Positions 52,965 through 60,188 of a stretch of 64,000 nucleotides of DNA are shown piece after piece. Position 1 is the stretch's first letter, and each line of letters opens with the position of its first letter. This DNA comes from Clostridium_AT radicumherbarum (GTDB lineage: Bacteria; Bacillota; Clostridia; Clostridiales; Clostridiaceae): positions 351,096 to 415,095 of the forward strand of contig NZ_JBJHZY010000003.1 in NCBI RefSeq assembly GCF_045310525.1. The letters run 5' to 3'. A model generated the notes under the pieces. The model had not been told where the DNA came from. It ran no database searches and saw only the letters and a list, made by a program, of their open reading frames with translations. The position numbers and the translations under genes are program-made.

Positions 52965-53932
52965 TGCAAATAGGAAATCTTAAAATTAAGAATAACGTTT
53001 TTTTAGCTCCTATGGCAGGTGTTACAGATATAGCCTATAGAGGTCTTTGCACTGAAATGGGCTGCGGCCTTGTTTATACCGAGATGATAAGTGCAAAAGG
53101 GCTTTTTTATAATAGTGAAAACACAAAGGAAATGCTAAGGGTTTCAGAAGAAGAAAAGCCAGCTGCAGTGCAAATTTTCGGCTCTGATCCATATATTATG
53201 GCCAAAGCCTCAGAGTACTTTAATAAAATGGAAGATATATGTTTAGTAGATATAAATATGGGATGTCCAGTACCTAAGATTGTTAAAAATGGCGAAGGCT
53301 CAGCTTTAATGAAAAACCCTAAGCTTGCTGCAGACATTGTAAGGGAAGTAAAAAAGTCCTCTATTAAGCCAGTAACCGTAAAATTCAGAAAGGGCTTTAC
53401 AGAAAGTGAGATAAATGCTGTGGATTTTGCAATGGAAATGGAACAGGCAGGTGCTGATGCCGTTACCGTACACGGCAGAACAAGAGAGCAGATGTATGAA
53501 GGTAATGCAGACTGGGATATAATAAGGCAAGTGAAAGAAAGTGTAAGAATTCCTGTAATAGGAAATGGAGATGTGTTTACTGCAGAGGCTGCTATTAAAA
53601 TGGTATCAGCTACAAATTGTGATGGTATAATGGTTGCAAGAGGAGCCCAAGGTAATCCTTGGATTTTTGATCAGATTTTAAAGGCCTTAAAGAGTGAAGA
53701 AATTATTTATCCTTCTGATGAAGAAAAGCTCAGGATGTGCATAAGACATTTAGAACTAGCCTATCAATATTACGGTGAGAATAGAGCTGTAAGGGAAATG
53801 AGAAAACATATAAGCTGGTATATAAAAGGAATTAAAAATTGTACTGAAATAAAAAATTCTGTCAATACTGAGAAGAAGATAGATAATGTATTTAATATTC
53901 TTAAGCAATATAGACAAACACTCATATTGTAA
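52964..53932 (+). CDS. dusB: tRNA-dihydrouridine synthase (DusB-like)
   Basis: 322 residues, TIM-barrel flavoenzyme. FLAPMAGVTDIAYRGLC at the N-terminus, catalytic Cys101 in NMGCPVPKIVKNGEGSALM, VKFRKGF, TVHGRTREQMYEG, NGDVFTAEAA and MVARGAQGNPW binding FMN. It reduces uridines in the tRNA D-loop. Translationally coupled to coaX. The region after it holds an inverted family B element. Confidence 0.94.
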   Translation: MQIGNLKIKNNVFLAPMAGVTDIAYRGLCTEMGCGLVYTEMISAKGLFYNSENTKEMLRVSEEEKPAAVQIFGSDPYIMAKASEYFNKMEDICLVDINMGCPVPKIVKNGEGSALMKNPKLAADIVREVKKSSIKPVTVKFRKGFTESEINAVDFAMEMEQAGADAVTVHGRTREQMYEGNADWDIIRQVKESVRIPVIGNGDVFTAEAAIKMVSATNCDGIMVARGAQGNPWIFDQILKALKSEEIIYPSDEEKLRMCIRHLELAYQYYGENRAVREMRKHISWYIKGIKNCTEIKNSVNTEKKIDNVFNILKQYRQTLIL

Positions 53933-54029
53933 TTTTTTTATTAAATGTGAATATAATAGCATTGTGAATAATTTCAATAAGGGACTTTATTAAAATTTAT
54001 TATCAATAAAACTAGAAGGATAAAACCTT

Positions 54030-54122
54030 CCTCCTTTCAGTCAGAACACTGGGTAGTTTAAACGTGCTCATTTCCATTCGCAAACTACCCGAAGAAGTCC
54101 ATTTAGGACTTCTTCCTCCTTC
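54030..54122 (-). repeat. Family B hairpin element, orphan copy in reverse orientation
   Basis: On the minus strand, between GAAGGAGG (54115-54122) and AAAGGAGG (54030-54037): hairpin 1 pairs 54091-54100 with 54106-54115 (10 bp, loop TAAAT), hairpin 2 pairs 54051-54059 with 54082-54090 (9 bp), then the CAGTGTTCTGACTG tail. Both neighbours, dus and greA, are on the plus strand, so no gene uses its SD. Confidence 0.8.
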
Positions 54123-54137
54123 ATATTTTGTTAGTTG

Positions 54138-54166
54138 TTGACAATGTGGGAAGGCTGTTTTATAAT
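54138..54166 (+). promoter_or_regulatory. Consensus SigA promoter of greA
   Basis: TTGACA (54138-54143), 17-nt spacer, TATAAT (54161-54166). Confidence 0.85.
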
Positions 54167-54259
54167 ATGTATTTAAATGATTAGCTTAATTTTTTAGTCA
54201 GTTCCTTAAGGGTTTAGGGAAAAATATTAGTTTAATAGTTAAAAGGGGAGAATTTGGCA

Positions 54260-54742
54260 ATGAGTGAATCAAAGAAGTTTTTGATGACTTATGAAGGTGT
54301 AAAAAAATTAGAAGAGGAATTAGAATATCTTAAAACTATAAAAAGAGTTGAAATAAAAGAGAAAATTAAAGTTGCTCGTTCATTTGGAGATTTAAGCGAA
54401 AATGCAGAATATGATGAAGCTAAAAATGAACAGGCATTCGTTGAAGGAAGAATTGCAACGCTTGAAAATATGCTCAAAAATGCTTCTGTGGTAGATGAAG
54501 CAGATATTTCAACAGATAAGGTTGGAGTAGGGTCTATTGTTAAAGTCAAAGATTATGAATTTGATGAGGAAGTAGATTTTACTATAGTAGGTTCTGCCGA
54601 GTCAAATCCAGCAGAATTTAAAATTTCAAATGAGTCACCAGTAGGTAAATCTCTTATTGGTAAAAAAGTTGGTGAAATAGTTGAAGTGCCAACTCCAGAT
54701 GGGGTATGCAAATATGAAATTCTTGGTATAAGAACAGCTTAA
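54260..54742 (+). CDS. greA: Transcription elongation factor GreA
   Basis: 160 residues. The N-terminal coiled coil (1-76) has LTYEGVKKLEEELEYLKTIKR and the acidic tip FGDLSENAEYDEAKNEQ that reaches the RNA polymerase active site; the C-terminal FKBP-like domain ends in PDGVCKYEILGI. GreA rescues backtracked polymerase. ATG 54260 fits AAGGGGAG better than the in-frame TTG at 54254. A consensus promoter lies 94 nt upstream. lysS follows after 47 nt. Confidence 0.95.
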   Translation: MSESKKFLMTYEGVKKLEEELEYLKTIKRVEIKEKIKVARSFGDLSENAEYDEAKNEQAFVEGRIATLENMLKNASVVDEADISTDKVGVGSIVKVKDYEFDEEVDFTIVGSAESNPAEFKISNESPVGKSLIGKKVGEIVEVPTPDGVCKYEILGIRTA

Positions 54743-54789
54743 TAAAATAATAATTTACATTATTAATAGAATAACGGAGGAATAATAGA

Positions 54790-56304
54790 ATGGCTAATGA
54801 AGAACAAAATCTTCAGCAAACAACGGCTGAATACAATGAACAAGTCACATTGAGACGAGAAAAGCTTGCAGAACTTCAGGAAGCAGGAAAAGATCCATTT
54901 GATGTATATAAGGTTAATAGGACTCATAATTCTAAACAAATAAAAGATAATTTTGCTGCTCTAGAAGGACAAGAAGTAACTGTTGCAGGAAGACTTATGT
55001 CCAAAAGATTACAAGGAAAAGCCGGCTTTTCACATATACAAGATAGAGAAGGAAGACTTCAGCTTTACATAAAAATAGATGATGTTGGAGCTGATAGAAT
55101 AAAGGAATATAAGTCCTTTGATTTAGGGGATTGGGTTAGTATAACTGGATTTGTTTTTAAAACAAAAACTGAAGAAATAAGTGTACATATTAAAGATTTC
55201 CAGCTTATATCCAAGGCTCTTAAACCGCTTCCAGATAAATGGCATGGTTTAAAGGATCCTGATCTTAGATATAGACAAAGAGAAGTTGACCTTATTATGA
55301 ATGAAGAAGTAAGGGACACCTTCTTTAAGCGAATTGCTATTCTTAAGGGAATAAGAGAGTTTTTAGATAACAGAGGATATTTAGAGGTTGAAACTCCAAT
55401 ACTATCTCCTATAGCAGGGGGTGCTGCTGCTAGACCATTTGCAACACATCACAATGCTCTTGATATAGATATGTATTTAAGAATTGCTACAGAGCTATAT
55501 TTAAAGAGATGTATTGTTGGTGGTTTTGAAAAAGTTTATGACATGGGCAAGAACTTTAGAAATGAAGGTATTGATTTAAGACATAATCCAGAATTCACTA
55601 TGATAGAATTATATGAAGCTTATGCTGATTATAATGATATGATGGAGATAATGGAAAATCTTATGGCTTCACTATGCAAGAAGCTTTATGGAACAACTAA
55701 AATAAATTACCAAGGTACAGAAATAGATTTTACTCCACCGTGGAGAAGACTTACAATGTATGATGCAGTTAAAGAATATGCTGGAATAGATTTCAAGGAA
55801 ATTAAGACAGATGAAGAAGCTCAAGCAATTGCTAAGGAGAGGCACCTTGAATTCAAAAAGGAATTAAAGGATTGTACAAAGGCTGATGTATTAAATGCAC
55901 TATTTGAAGAATATGGCGAAGAAAATTTAATTCAACCTACCTTCCTTTGTGATTATCCAGTAGAAATCTCTCCTTTAACAAAGAAAAAGAGAGGAAACTC
56001 AGAGCTTACTGAAAGATTTGAAGGCTTTATTTTTGGAAGAGAAGTATGTAATGCTTACTCAGAGCTTAATGATCCAATCGTTCAAAGAGACAGATTTATG
56101 CAGCAGCTTAAAGAAAGAGAACTTGGTGATGATGAAGCTTATATGATAGATGAGGAATTCCTAAGTGCTTTAGAAACAGCAATGCCTCCAACTGGCGGTA
56201 TGGGTATAGGAATAGATAGAATTGTAATGTTCCTTACAAATGCAGTTTCTATTAGAGACGTTATTCTCTTCCCTACAATGAAACCTGTAGACAATACTAA
56301 GTAA
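54790..56304 (+). CDS. lysS: Lysyl-tRNA synthetase (class II)
   Basis: 504 residues. The N-terminal OB-fold (about 60-160) is followed by the class II core: motif 1 region FLDNRGYLEVETPILSPIAGGAAARPF, motif 2 FEKVYDMGKNFRNEGIDLRHNPEFTMIE, and motif 3 GMGIGIDRIVMFLTN at the C-terminus. It charges tRNA-Lys. It lies downstream of greA on the same strand, no T-box seen. Terminator follows. Confidence 0.96.
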   Translation: MANEEQNLQQTTAEYNEQVTLRREKLAELQEAGKDPFDVYKVNRTHNSKQIKDNFAALEGQEVTVAGRLMSKRLQGKAGFSHIQDREGRLQLYIKIDDVGADRIKEYKSFDLGDWVSITGFVFKTKTEEISVHIKDFQLISKALKPLPDKWHGLKDPDLRYRQREVDLIMNEEVRDTFFKRIAILKGIREFLDNRGYLEVETPILSPIAGGAAARPFATHHNALDIDMYLRIATELYLKRCIVGGFEKVYDMGKNFRNEGIDLRHNPEFTMIELYEAYADYNDMMEIMENLMASLCKKLYGTTKINYQGTEIDFTPPWRRLTMYDAVKEYAGIDFKEIKTDEEAQAIAKERHLEFKKELKDCTKADVLNALFEEYGEENLIQPTFLCDYPVEISPLTKKKRGNSELTERFEGFIFGREVCNAYSELNDPIVQRDRFMQQLKERELGDDEAYMIDEEFLSALETAMPPTGGMGIGIDRIVMFLTNAVSIRDVILFPTMKPVDNTK

Positions 56305-56310
56305 TATAAC

Positions 56311-56346
56311 AAAGGTACGTTAGTTTAACTGATGTACCTTTTTTTA
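56311..56346 (+). terminator. Terminator of lysS
   Basis: AAAGGTAC / GTACCTTTTTTT. Confidence 0.8.
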
Positions 56347-56449
56347 TACCTCTGTTTCATTAAAGTAATATTTTATAATATTAAGTAGTAAATTATAAAA
56401 AACATGTAAAGTTTAGCTCAGGACATGCTTTTTAAGGAAAGGGGAAAAA

Positions 56450-56770
56450 ATGAAGGACTTTTTTCAGCGTGTGTATTTAATTGTATCTAAGATTCCTGAG
56501 GGAAAGGTAGCAACCTATGGACAAATAGCAAAGCTTCTAGGCGAACCAAGATCTGCAAGAATTGTGGGGTGGGCTATGAAAGCAGCACCTAATGGACTTC
56601 AACTGCCCTGCCATAGGGTGGTAAATAGATTAGGAGAGATGGCTCCAGAATATGCCTTTGGTTCAAAGCTGTTGCAAAGAGATATACTTAAAGCAGAGGG
56701 AATAACCTTTAAAAAAGATGGCTCCATTGACTTAAAAAAACATCTTTGGAACCCAAAAGAAACACTCTAA
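56450..56770 (+). CDS. MGMT-family DNA-binding protein (alkyltransferase-like, retains PCHR)
   Basis: 106 residues, only the DNA-binding domain of O6-alkylguanine DNA alkyltransferase. RVYLIVSKIPEGKVATYGQIAKLLGEPRSARIVGWAMKA precedes PCHRVV with Cys54 at the alkyl-acceptor position. Alkyltransferase-like proteins such as Atl1 often have Trp in place of this Cys; here Cys is kept, so actual alkyl transfer is possible. Role: recognition or repair of alkylated guanine. SD GGAAAGG. Confidence 0.88.
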   Translation: MKDFFQRVYLIVSKIPEGKVATYGQIAKLLGEPRSARIVGWAMKAAPNGLQLPCHRVVNRLGEMAPEYAFGSKLLQRDILKAEGITFKKDGSIDLKKHLWNPKETL

Positions 56771-56884
56771 AATTCATAATTATGAGTAAGCCGCAGCTTT
56801 GTTATAATAAGTAATTGATAAATAGACAATCACCGCAAGGCTCTGGGGTTCTCAAATTCCTTTATTGCTGATACAATATAATGT

Positions 56885-56936
56885 GAGGGGCACAACAATT
56901 AATAATTGTTGTGTACAGGACTAGGAATACAGGGGG
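56885..56936 (+). repeat. Family A hairpin element upstream of the EamA transporter gene
   Basis: GAGGGG, stem CACAACAA, loop TTAATAA, stem TTGTTGTG, then TACAGGACTAGGAATAC and AGGGGGG, the ribosome-binding site of the next gene. The stem differs from the other family A copies but pairs perfectly (8 bp). Confidence 0.78.
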
Positions 56937-56944
56937 GAATAAAA

Positions 56945-57859
56945 ATGAAGAAACAAGAAGTTAAATCCAGTCTTTTACTCTTACTAGCTGCGGCAATTTG
57001 GGGATTTGCTTTTGTAGCTCAGAGAATCGGTTCAAAATATGTAGGATCATTTATGTTTAATGGCGTAAGATTTGCCTTAGGCAGCCTTTCTTTAGTTCCA
57101 CTATTATTAGTATCCTTAAAAAAGGATAAAAGCAAAGCTCTATCAGAAGAGGAAGTTGTTTCAATAAGCCCTTGGAAACCCGGTATCATACTAGGATGCG
57201 TAATTTTCCTTGCAGCATCACTTCAGCAAATAGGTCTGGTTGAAACTTCTGCTGGAAAAGCAGCCTTTATAACAGGCTTTTATATTGTGCTTGTTCCTGT
57301 TTTTGGAATATTTTTAAAACATAATATACATAAAGCTACCTGGGTTGGAGTTATACTAGCTATTATTGGATTATATTTTTTAAGCGTCACAGAAGGTTTC
57401 ACAGTTGCAATGTCCGATATTTACGAGCTTATAGGAGCCTTTCTATGGGCCATTCACATACTGCTAATAGACAATTTTACCAAAAAAGTAGATGCATTAA
57501 AATTATCCTTTGTTCAGTTTCTAACTTGTTCCATATTAAGTTTAATTGCCGCCTTTATTTTCGAGAAAAATACTTTAATTGGATTATCCCAGGCAGTTAT
57601 TCCAATACTTTATGGTGGAATTTGCTCTGTTGGAATTGCATATACATTGCAGGTAATAGGGCAGAAAAATGCTAAGCCATCACATGCGGCTATCGTTTTA
57701 AGTATGGAATCGGTATTTGCAGCTATAGGTGGATTAATTATACTTCACGAAAATTTAGGAGCAAGAGGCTATATTGGCTGCGGATTAATGTTTGCAGGAG
57801 TAATTTTATCACAATATGGAAGCTTTCCAAAGCAGGAAAAAGCAACGCTCAGCAATTAA
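56945..57859 (+). CDS. EamA/DMT-family transporter
   Basis: 304 residues with ten predicted membrane helices in two EamA repeats: the first contains LLLLAAAIWGFAFVAQRIG near residue 10, the second starts at DIYELIGAFLWAIHILLID near 155. Members export metabolites such as amino acids or nucleosides; substrate unknown. ATG 56945 follows AGGGGGG in the family A element; the frame is open into the element (to TTG 56906), which I do not count. A strong terminator follows. Confidence 0.9.
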   Translation: MKKQEVKSSLLLLLAAAIWGFAFVAQRIGSKYVGSFMFNGVRFALGSLSLVPLLLVSLKKDKSKALSEEEVVSISPWKPGIILGCVIFLAASLQQIGLVETSAGKAAFITGFYIVLVPVFGIFLKHNIHKATWVGVILAIIGLYFLSVTEGFTVAMSDIYELIGAFLWAIHILLIDNFTKKVDALKLSFVQFLTCSILSLIAAFIFEKNTLIGLSQAVIPILYGGICSVGIAYTLQVIGQKNAKPSHAAIVLSMESVFAAIGGLIILHENLGARGYIGCGLMFAGVILSQYGSFPKQEKATLSN

Positions 57860-57869
57860 CAATTATTTA

Positions 57870-57909
57870 GGGTCAGCGGCAAAAGATTTTGTCACTGATC
57901 CAAATTTTT
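57870..57909 (+). terminator. Terminator of the EamA gene
   Basis: 15-bp stem (GGGTCAGCGGCAAAA with TTTTGTCACTGATCC, three G-T pairs), then AAATTTTTA. Confidence 0.75.
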
Positions 57910-57920
57910 ATAATTATTAC

Positions 57921-57950
57921 TTGACAAGAAAGAATTAAATATTGTATTAT
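57921..57950 (+). promoter_or_regulatory. SigA-type promoter of the dioxygenase-family gene
   Basis: TTGACA, 18-nt spacer, TATTAT; transcription would include the family B element. Confidence 0.65.
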
Positions 57951-57984
57951 AGTTACATAAAGTAAGTAAGTTGAATTTAATAAT

Positions 57985-58056
57985 AAGGAGGTTAAAGCCC
58001 TAAATGGGCTTTAACGAGTAGTCTTAAACTACTCAGTGTTTCCGACTAAAAGGAGG
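57985..58056 (+). repeat. Family B hairpin element, complete unit, before the dioxygenase-family gene
   Basis: AAGGAGG, hairpin 1 (57991-58000 with 58006-58015, 10 bp, loop TAAAT), hairpin 2 (GAGTAGT 58016-58022 with ACTACTC 58028-58034, loop CTTAA), tail AGTGTTTCCGACTAA, then AAAGGAGG, which serves as ribosome-binding site 7 nt before ATG 58064. This is the cleanest copy of the family. Confidence 0.85.
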
Positions 58057-58063
58057 AATTATT

Positions 58064-58825
58064 ATGTCACTATTTGTTTGTCATGGTGGACCAACTCTTG
58101 CAATAGAAGAAAATGATTATACTAATTTTTTAAAGGATTTAGCAAAGGGCATGAAGCCAAAGACTATTGTAATATTTACTGCACACTTTGAAAGTGAAAT
58201 AACTACAATATCATCAATAGAAAATACCTATGAAATGATTTATGATTTTTATGGATTTCCAGAGGAACTTTATTCAATAAAATACAATGCAAAAGGCTCA
58301 CCTGAAATTGCTGATAAAATTAAAGATATGCTAGAAGAAAACGGTATAAAAAGTAAACTTGATAGGACAAGAGGATTAGATCATGGAAGCTGGGATATAC
58401 TTAAAATAATGTATCCAGAAGCCAATATTCCCGTGGTTCAAGTTTCTGTAAATCCATTTTTACCTATGGAAAAACAGTATGCAATAGGAAAAGCACTAAG
58501 GGAGCTTGGAAAAGAAGATATATTAGTTATAGGAAGTGGATCCACAGTTCATAATTTAAGAACAGTGGATTGGTATGCAAAAGAAACTAAAAGTTGGGCA
58601 ATCGAATTTGATAACTGGCTTGTAGATAATGTTGAACAAAATAATTTAAAAAACTTATTTAATTATCAAAAATTAGCTCCTAATGCAAAAATGGCTATTC
58701 CAAGAGAAGAACACATAGCTCCAATGTTTATAGCTATGGGAAGCGGTGAAGAGGGGAAGCTTCCAAAACTTCTTCATAGAAGCTATGCTTATGGTACTTT
58801 AAGTTACATTTGTTTTGAATTTTAG
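58064..58825 (+). CDS. Class III extradiol dioxygenase family protein (DODA/YgiD-like)
   Basis: 253 residues. Metal ligands typical of the family: His7 (CHGGP), His41 (TAHFES), and conserved His107 (LDHGSW) and His217 (REEHIAP). Plant-type and E. coli YgiD members cleave DOPA with O2. In an anaerobe another activity on a similar scaffold is possible (the superfamily also includes Memo and other non-oxygenase members). It is expressed behind a family B element; the next gene is tRNA-Asn. Confidence 0.85.
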   Translation: MSLFVCHGGPTLAIEENDYTNFLKDLAKGMKPKTIVIFTAHFESEITTISSIENTYEMIYDFYGFPEELYSIKYNAKGSPEIADKIKDMLEENGIKSKLDRTRGLDHGSWDILKIMYPEANIPVVQVSVNPFLPMEKQYAIGKALRELGKEDILVIGSGSTVHNLRTVDWYAKETKSWAIEFDNWLVDNVEQNNLKNLFNYQKLAPNAKMAIPREEHIAPMFIAMGSGEEGKLPKLLHRSYAYGTLSYICFEF

Positions 58826-58836
58826 TTAAAAAGCTC

Positions 58837-58864
58837 TTGAATTTTTAGTATTATGTGCTATAAT
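58837..58864 (+). promoter_or_regulatory. SigA promoter of tRNA-Asn
   Basis: TTGAAT, 16-nt spacer, extended minus 10 TGCTATAAT. Confidence 0.65.
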
Positions 58865-58882
58865 AACTAATGTAATAAACGT

Positions 58883-58957
58883 TCCATGGTAGCTCAATGG
58901 CGGAGCATTCGGCTGTTAACCGAAGGGTTGGAGGTTCGAGCCCTCTCCATGGAGCCA
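58883..58957 (+). tRNA. tRNA-Asn(GUU)
   Basis: 75 nt with encoded CCA. Acceptor TCCATGG / CCATGGA, anticodon loop CTGTTAA with GTT at 58915-58917, T-loop GTTCGAG. Confidence 0.95.
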
Positions 58958-58993
58958 TTTTTATTAGTATAATTTTTATATTTATAAATATAA

Positions 58994-59026
58994 TAAAGGC
59001 AGTGTCTTAAATGACATTGCTTTTTT
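58994..59026 (+). terminator. Terminator after tRNA-Asn
   Basis: AAAGGCAGTGTC / GACATTGCTTTTTT (two G-T pairs). Confidence 0.7.
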
Positions 59027-59054
59027 GTACTTAAAACTAATGAGGAGCGTAATA

Positions 59055-59804
59055 ATGGATAATATATGGCTAATACTATTTTCTATTCTTCAAATTACTA
59101 TAATGGATATTACTCTATCTGGGGATAATGTAAGTGTCATTGCTTTAGCAATAAGAAATTTACCAAAGAAGCAGGCTAAAATTGCAAGCTTAATTGGTGT
59201 TGCTGGAGCAGTAGTTCTTAGAATAATATTTACATGCATTATTTCACTGATTATGTCTATAGAATGGCTGCCAATAAAGTTAATTGGAGGGTTATTACTT
59301 ATAAAAATAACCTGGGATTTACTAAACATGGAGGATGTTTCGGAAGGTAGTGAAATTAAGGCTGATAAAAGTTTGTGGAAGGCTGTATCAAATATAATAA
59401 TAGCAGATCTAAGTATGGGATTAGATAATGTGCTGGCTATAGCAGGTGCAGCTAATGGAAATATATGGCTTATAATTTTTGGGCTTTCTCTTAGTATACC
59501 TATTATTTTTTTCGGAGCTAAATTTGTAGCTAACCTTATGAAAAAGTATGGAATAATAGTCTATATTGGAGCAAGTATTCTCGTATATACTGCCATTAAT
59601 ATGATTACTGGTGATAATCTAGTTTCTAAATATATACCTGATTTAGTTTCTGAGATAATAGCTTTAGTGTTGGGCGCAGCAGTCATAGTCTATGGTGTGA
59701 TAAAAATAAGAAAAGAAAGATATGAAACAAAAAATATAGGAAGAAAAGAAATATTTCATAACAAGAAGGACTTTGGAAATAAAAACCCAAAAGAAACATT
59801 ATAG
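59055..59804 (+). CDS. TerC-family integral membrane protein
   Basis: 249 residues with seven or so membrane helices. The TerC pattern is clear: MDITLSGDNVSVIALAIRNLP near residues 15-35 and IIIADLSMGLDNVLAIAGA near 115-133, with conserved acidic residues in the membrane; the basic tail follows. Related YceF/YkoY/MeeF proteins export Mn2+ or help load secreted metalloenzymes; the metal here is inferred. ATG 59055 has GAGGAG upstream. The frame is open to 59025. Confidence 0.88.
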   Translation: MDNIWLILFSILQITIMDITLSGDNVSVIALAIRNLPKKQAKIASLIGVAGAVVLRIIFTCIISLIMSIEWLPIKLIGGLLLIKITWDLLNMEDVSEGSEIKADKSLWKAVSNIIIADLSMGLDNVLAIAGAANGNIWLIIFGLSLSIPIIFFGAKFVANLMKKYGIIVYIGASILVYTAINMITGDNLVSKYIPDLVSEIIALVLGAAVIVYGVIKIRKERYETKNIGRKEIFHNKKDFGNKNPKETL

Positions 59805-59806
59805 CA

Positions 59807-59834
59807 TTGACAATATTAAGTAATAGGTTATAAT
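59807..59834 (+). promoter_or_regulatory. SigA promoter of the glyS T-box transcript
   Basis: TTGACA, 16-nt spacer, TATAAT (59829-59834), starting 2 nt after the TerC stop. Confidence 0.8.
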
Positions 59835-59856
59835 TAAGAATATAATTTTATATATC

Positions 59857-60040
59857 ATGATGAGAAAGAAGAGTAATATTAGAATTTTTATAGAGAGGCT
59901 GTGATGGTGTAAGCAGCTAAAGGGCTAGTATGAAGGGAACTTTTGAGTGATTTTAATGTGAAAGCAGGGCATTTGCCAACAAGGGTGGAACCGCGGAAGA
60001 AAATTCTTTCGTCCCTTATGGTAAGTAGTCCTTTTTTTAT
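59857..60040 (+). promoter_or_regulatory. T-box leader of glyS
   Basis: Stem I signals: GAGAGGCTGTGATGGTGTAAGCAG (T-box distal loop pattern, split around 59895-59918) and GAAGGGAAC (about 59932-59940), which contains a glycine codon, GGG or GGA by frame. The T-box itself, AAGGGTGGAACCGCG, is at 59981-59995, with CGTCCCTT pairing back to AAGGG as antiterminator. It should sense uncharged tRNA-Gly. A competing terminator is hard to find: only a T7 run near 60031 follows, without a matching GC stem. Confidence 0.85.
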
Positions 60041-60055
60041 TGAAATAATATAAAC

Positions 60056-60179
60056 GAGTAGTCTTAAACTACTCAGTGATACCACTAAAAGGAGGTTAAA
60101 GTCCTAAATGGACTTTAACGGGTAATTTGTGAGCGGAGCGAACGAGGTTAAATTACCCCGTGTTCTGACTAAAAGGAGG
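60056..60179 (+). repeat. Family B hairpin element, tandem (partial plus full unit), between T-box and glyS
   Basis: Unit 1 lacks hairpin 1: GAGTAGT-cttaa-ACTACTC, AGTGATACCACT, AAAAGGAGG. Unit 2 is complete: hairpin 1 (60095-60104 with 60110-60119, 10 bp, loop TAAAT), long hairpin 2 (GGGTAATTT 60120-60128 with AAATTACCC 60150-60158, 21-nt loop), GTGTTCTGACTAAAAGGAGG as the glyS ribosome-binding site. Confidence 0.85.
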
Positions 60180-60188
60180 AAAAGATAA

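Noticed and set aside
54030..54122. dus terminator as the sole explanation of the hairpins
   Set aside because: The sequence matches the other family B units in both hairpins, tail and SD brackets, which a simple terminator would not.
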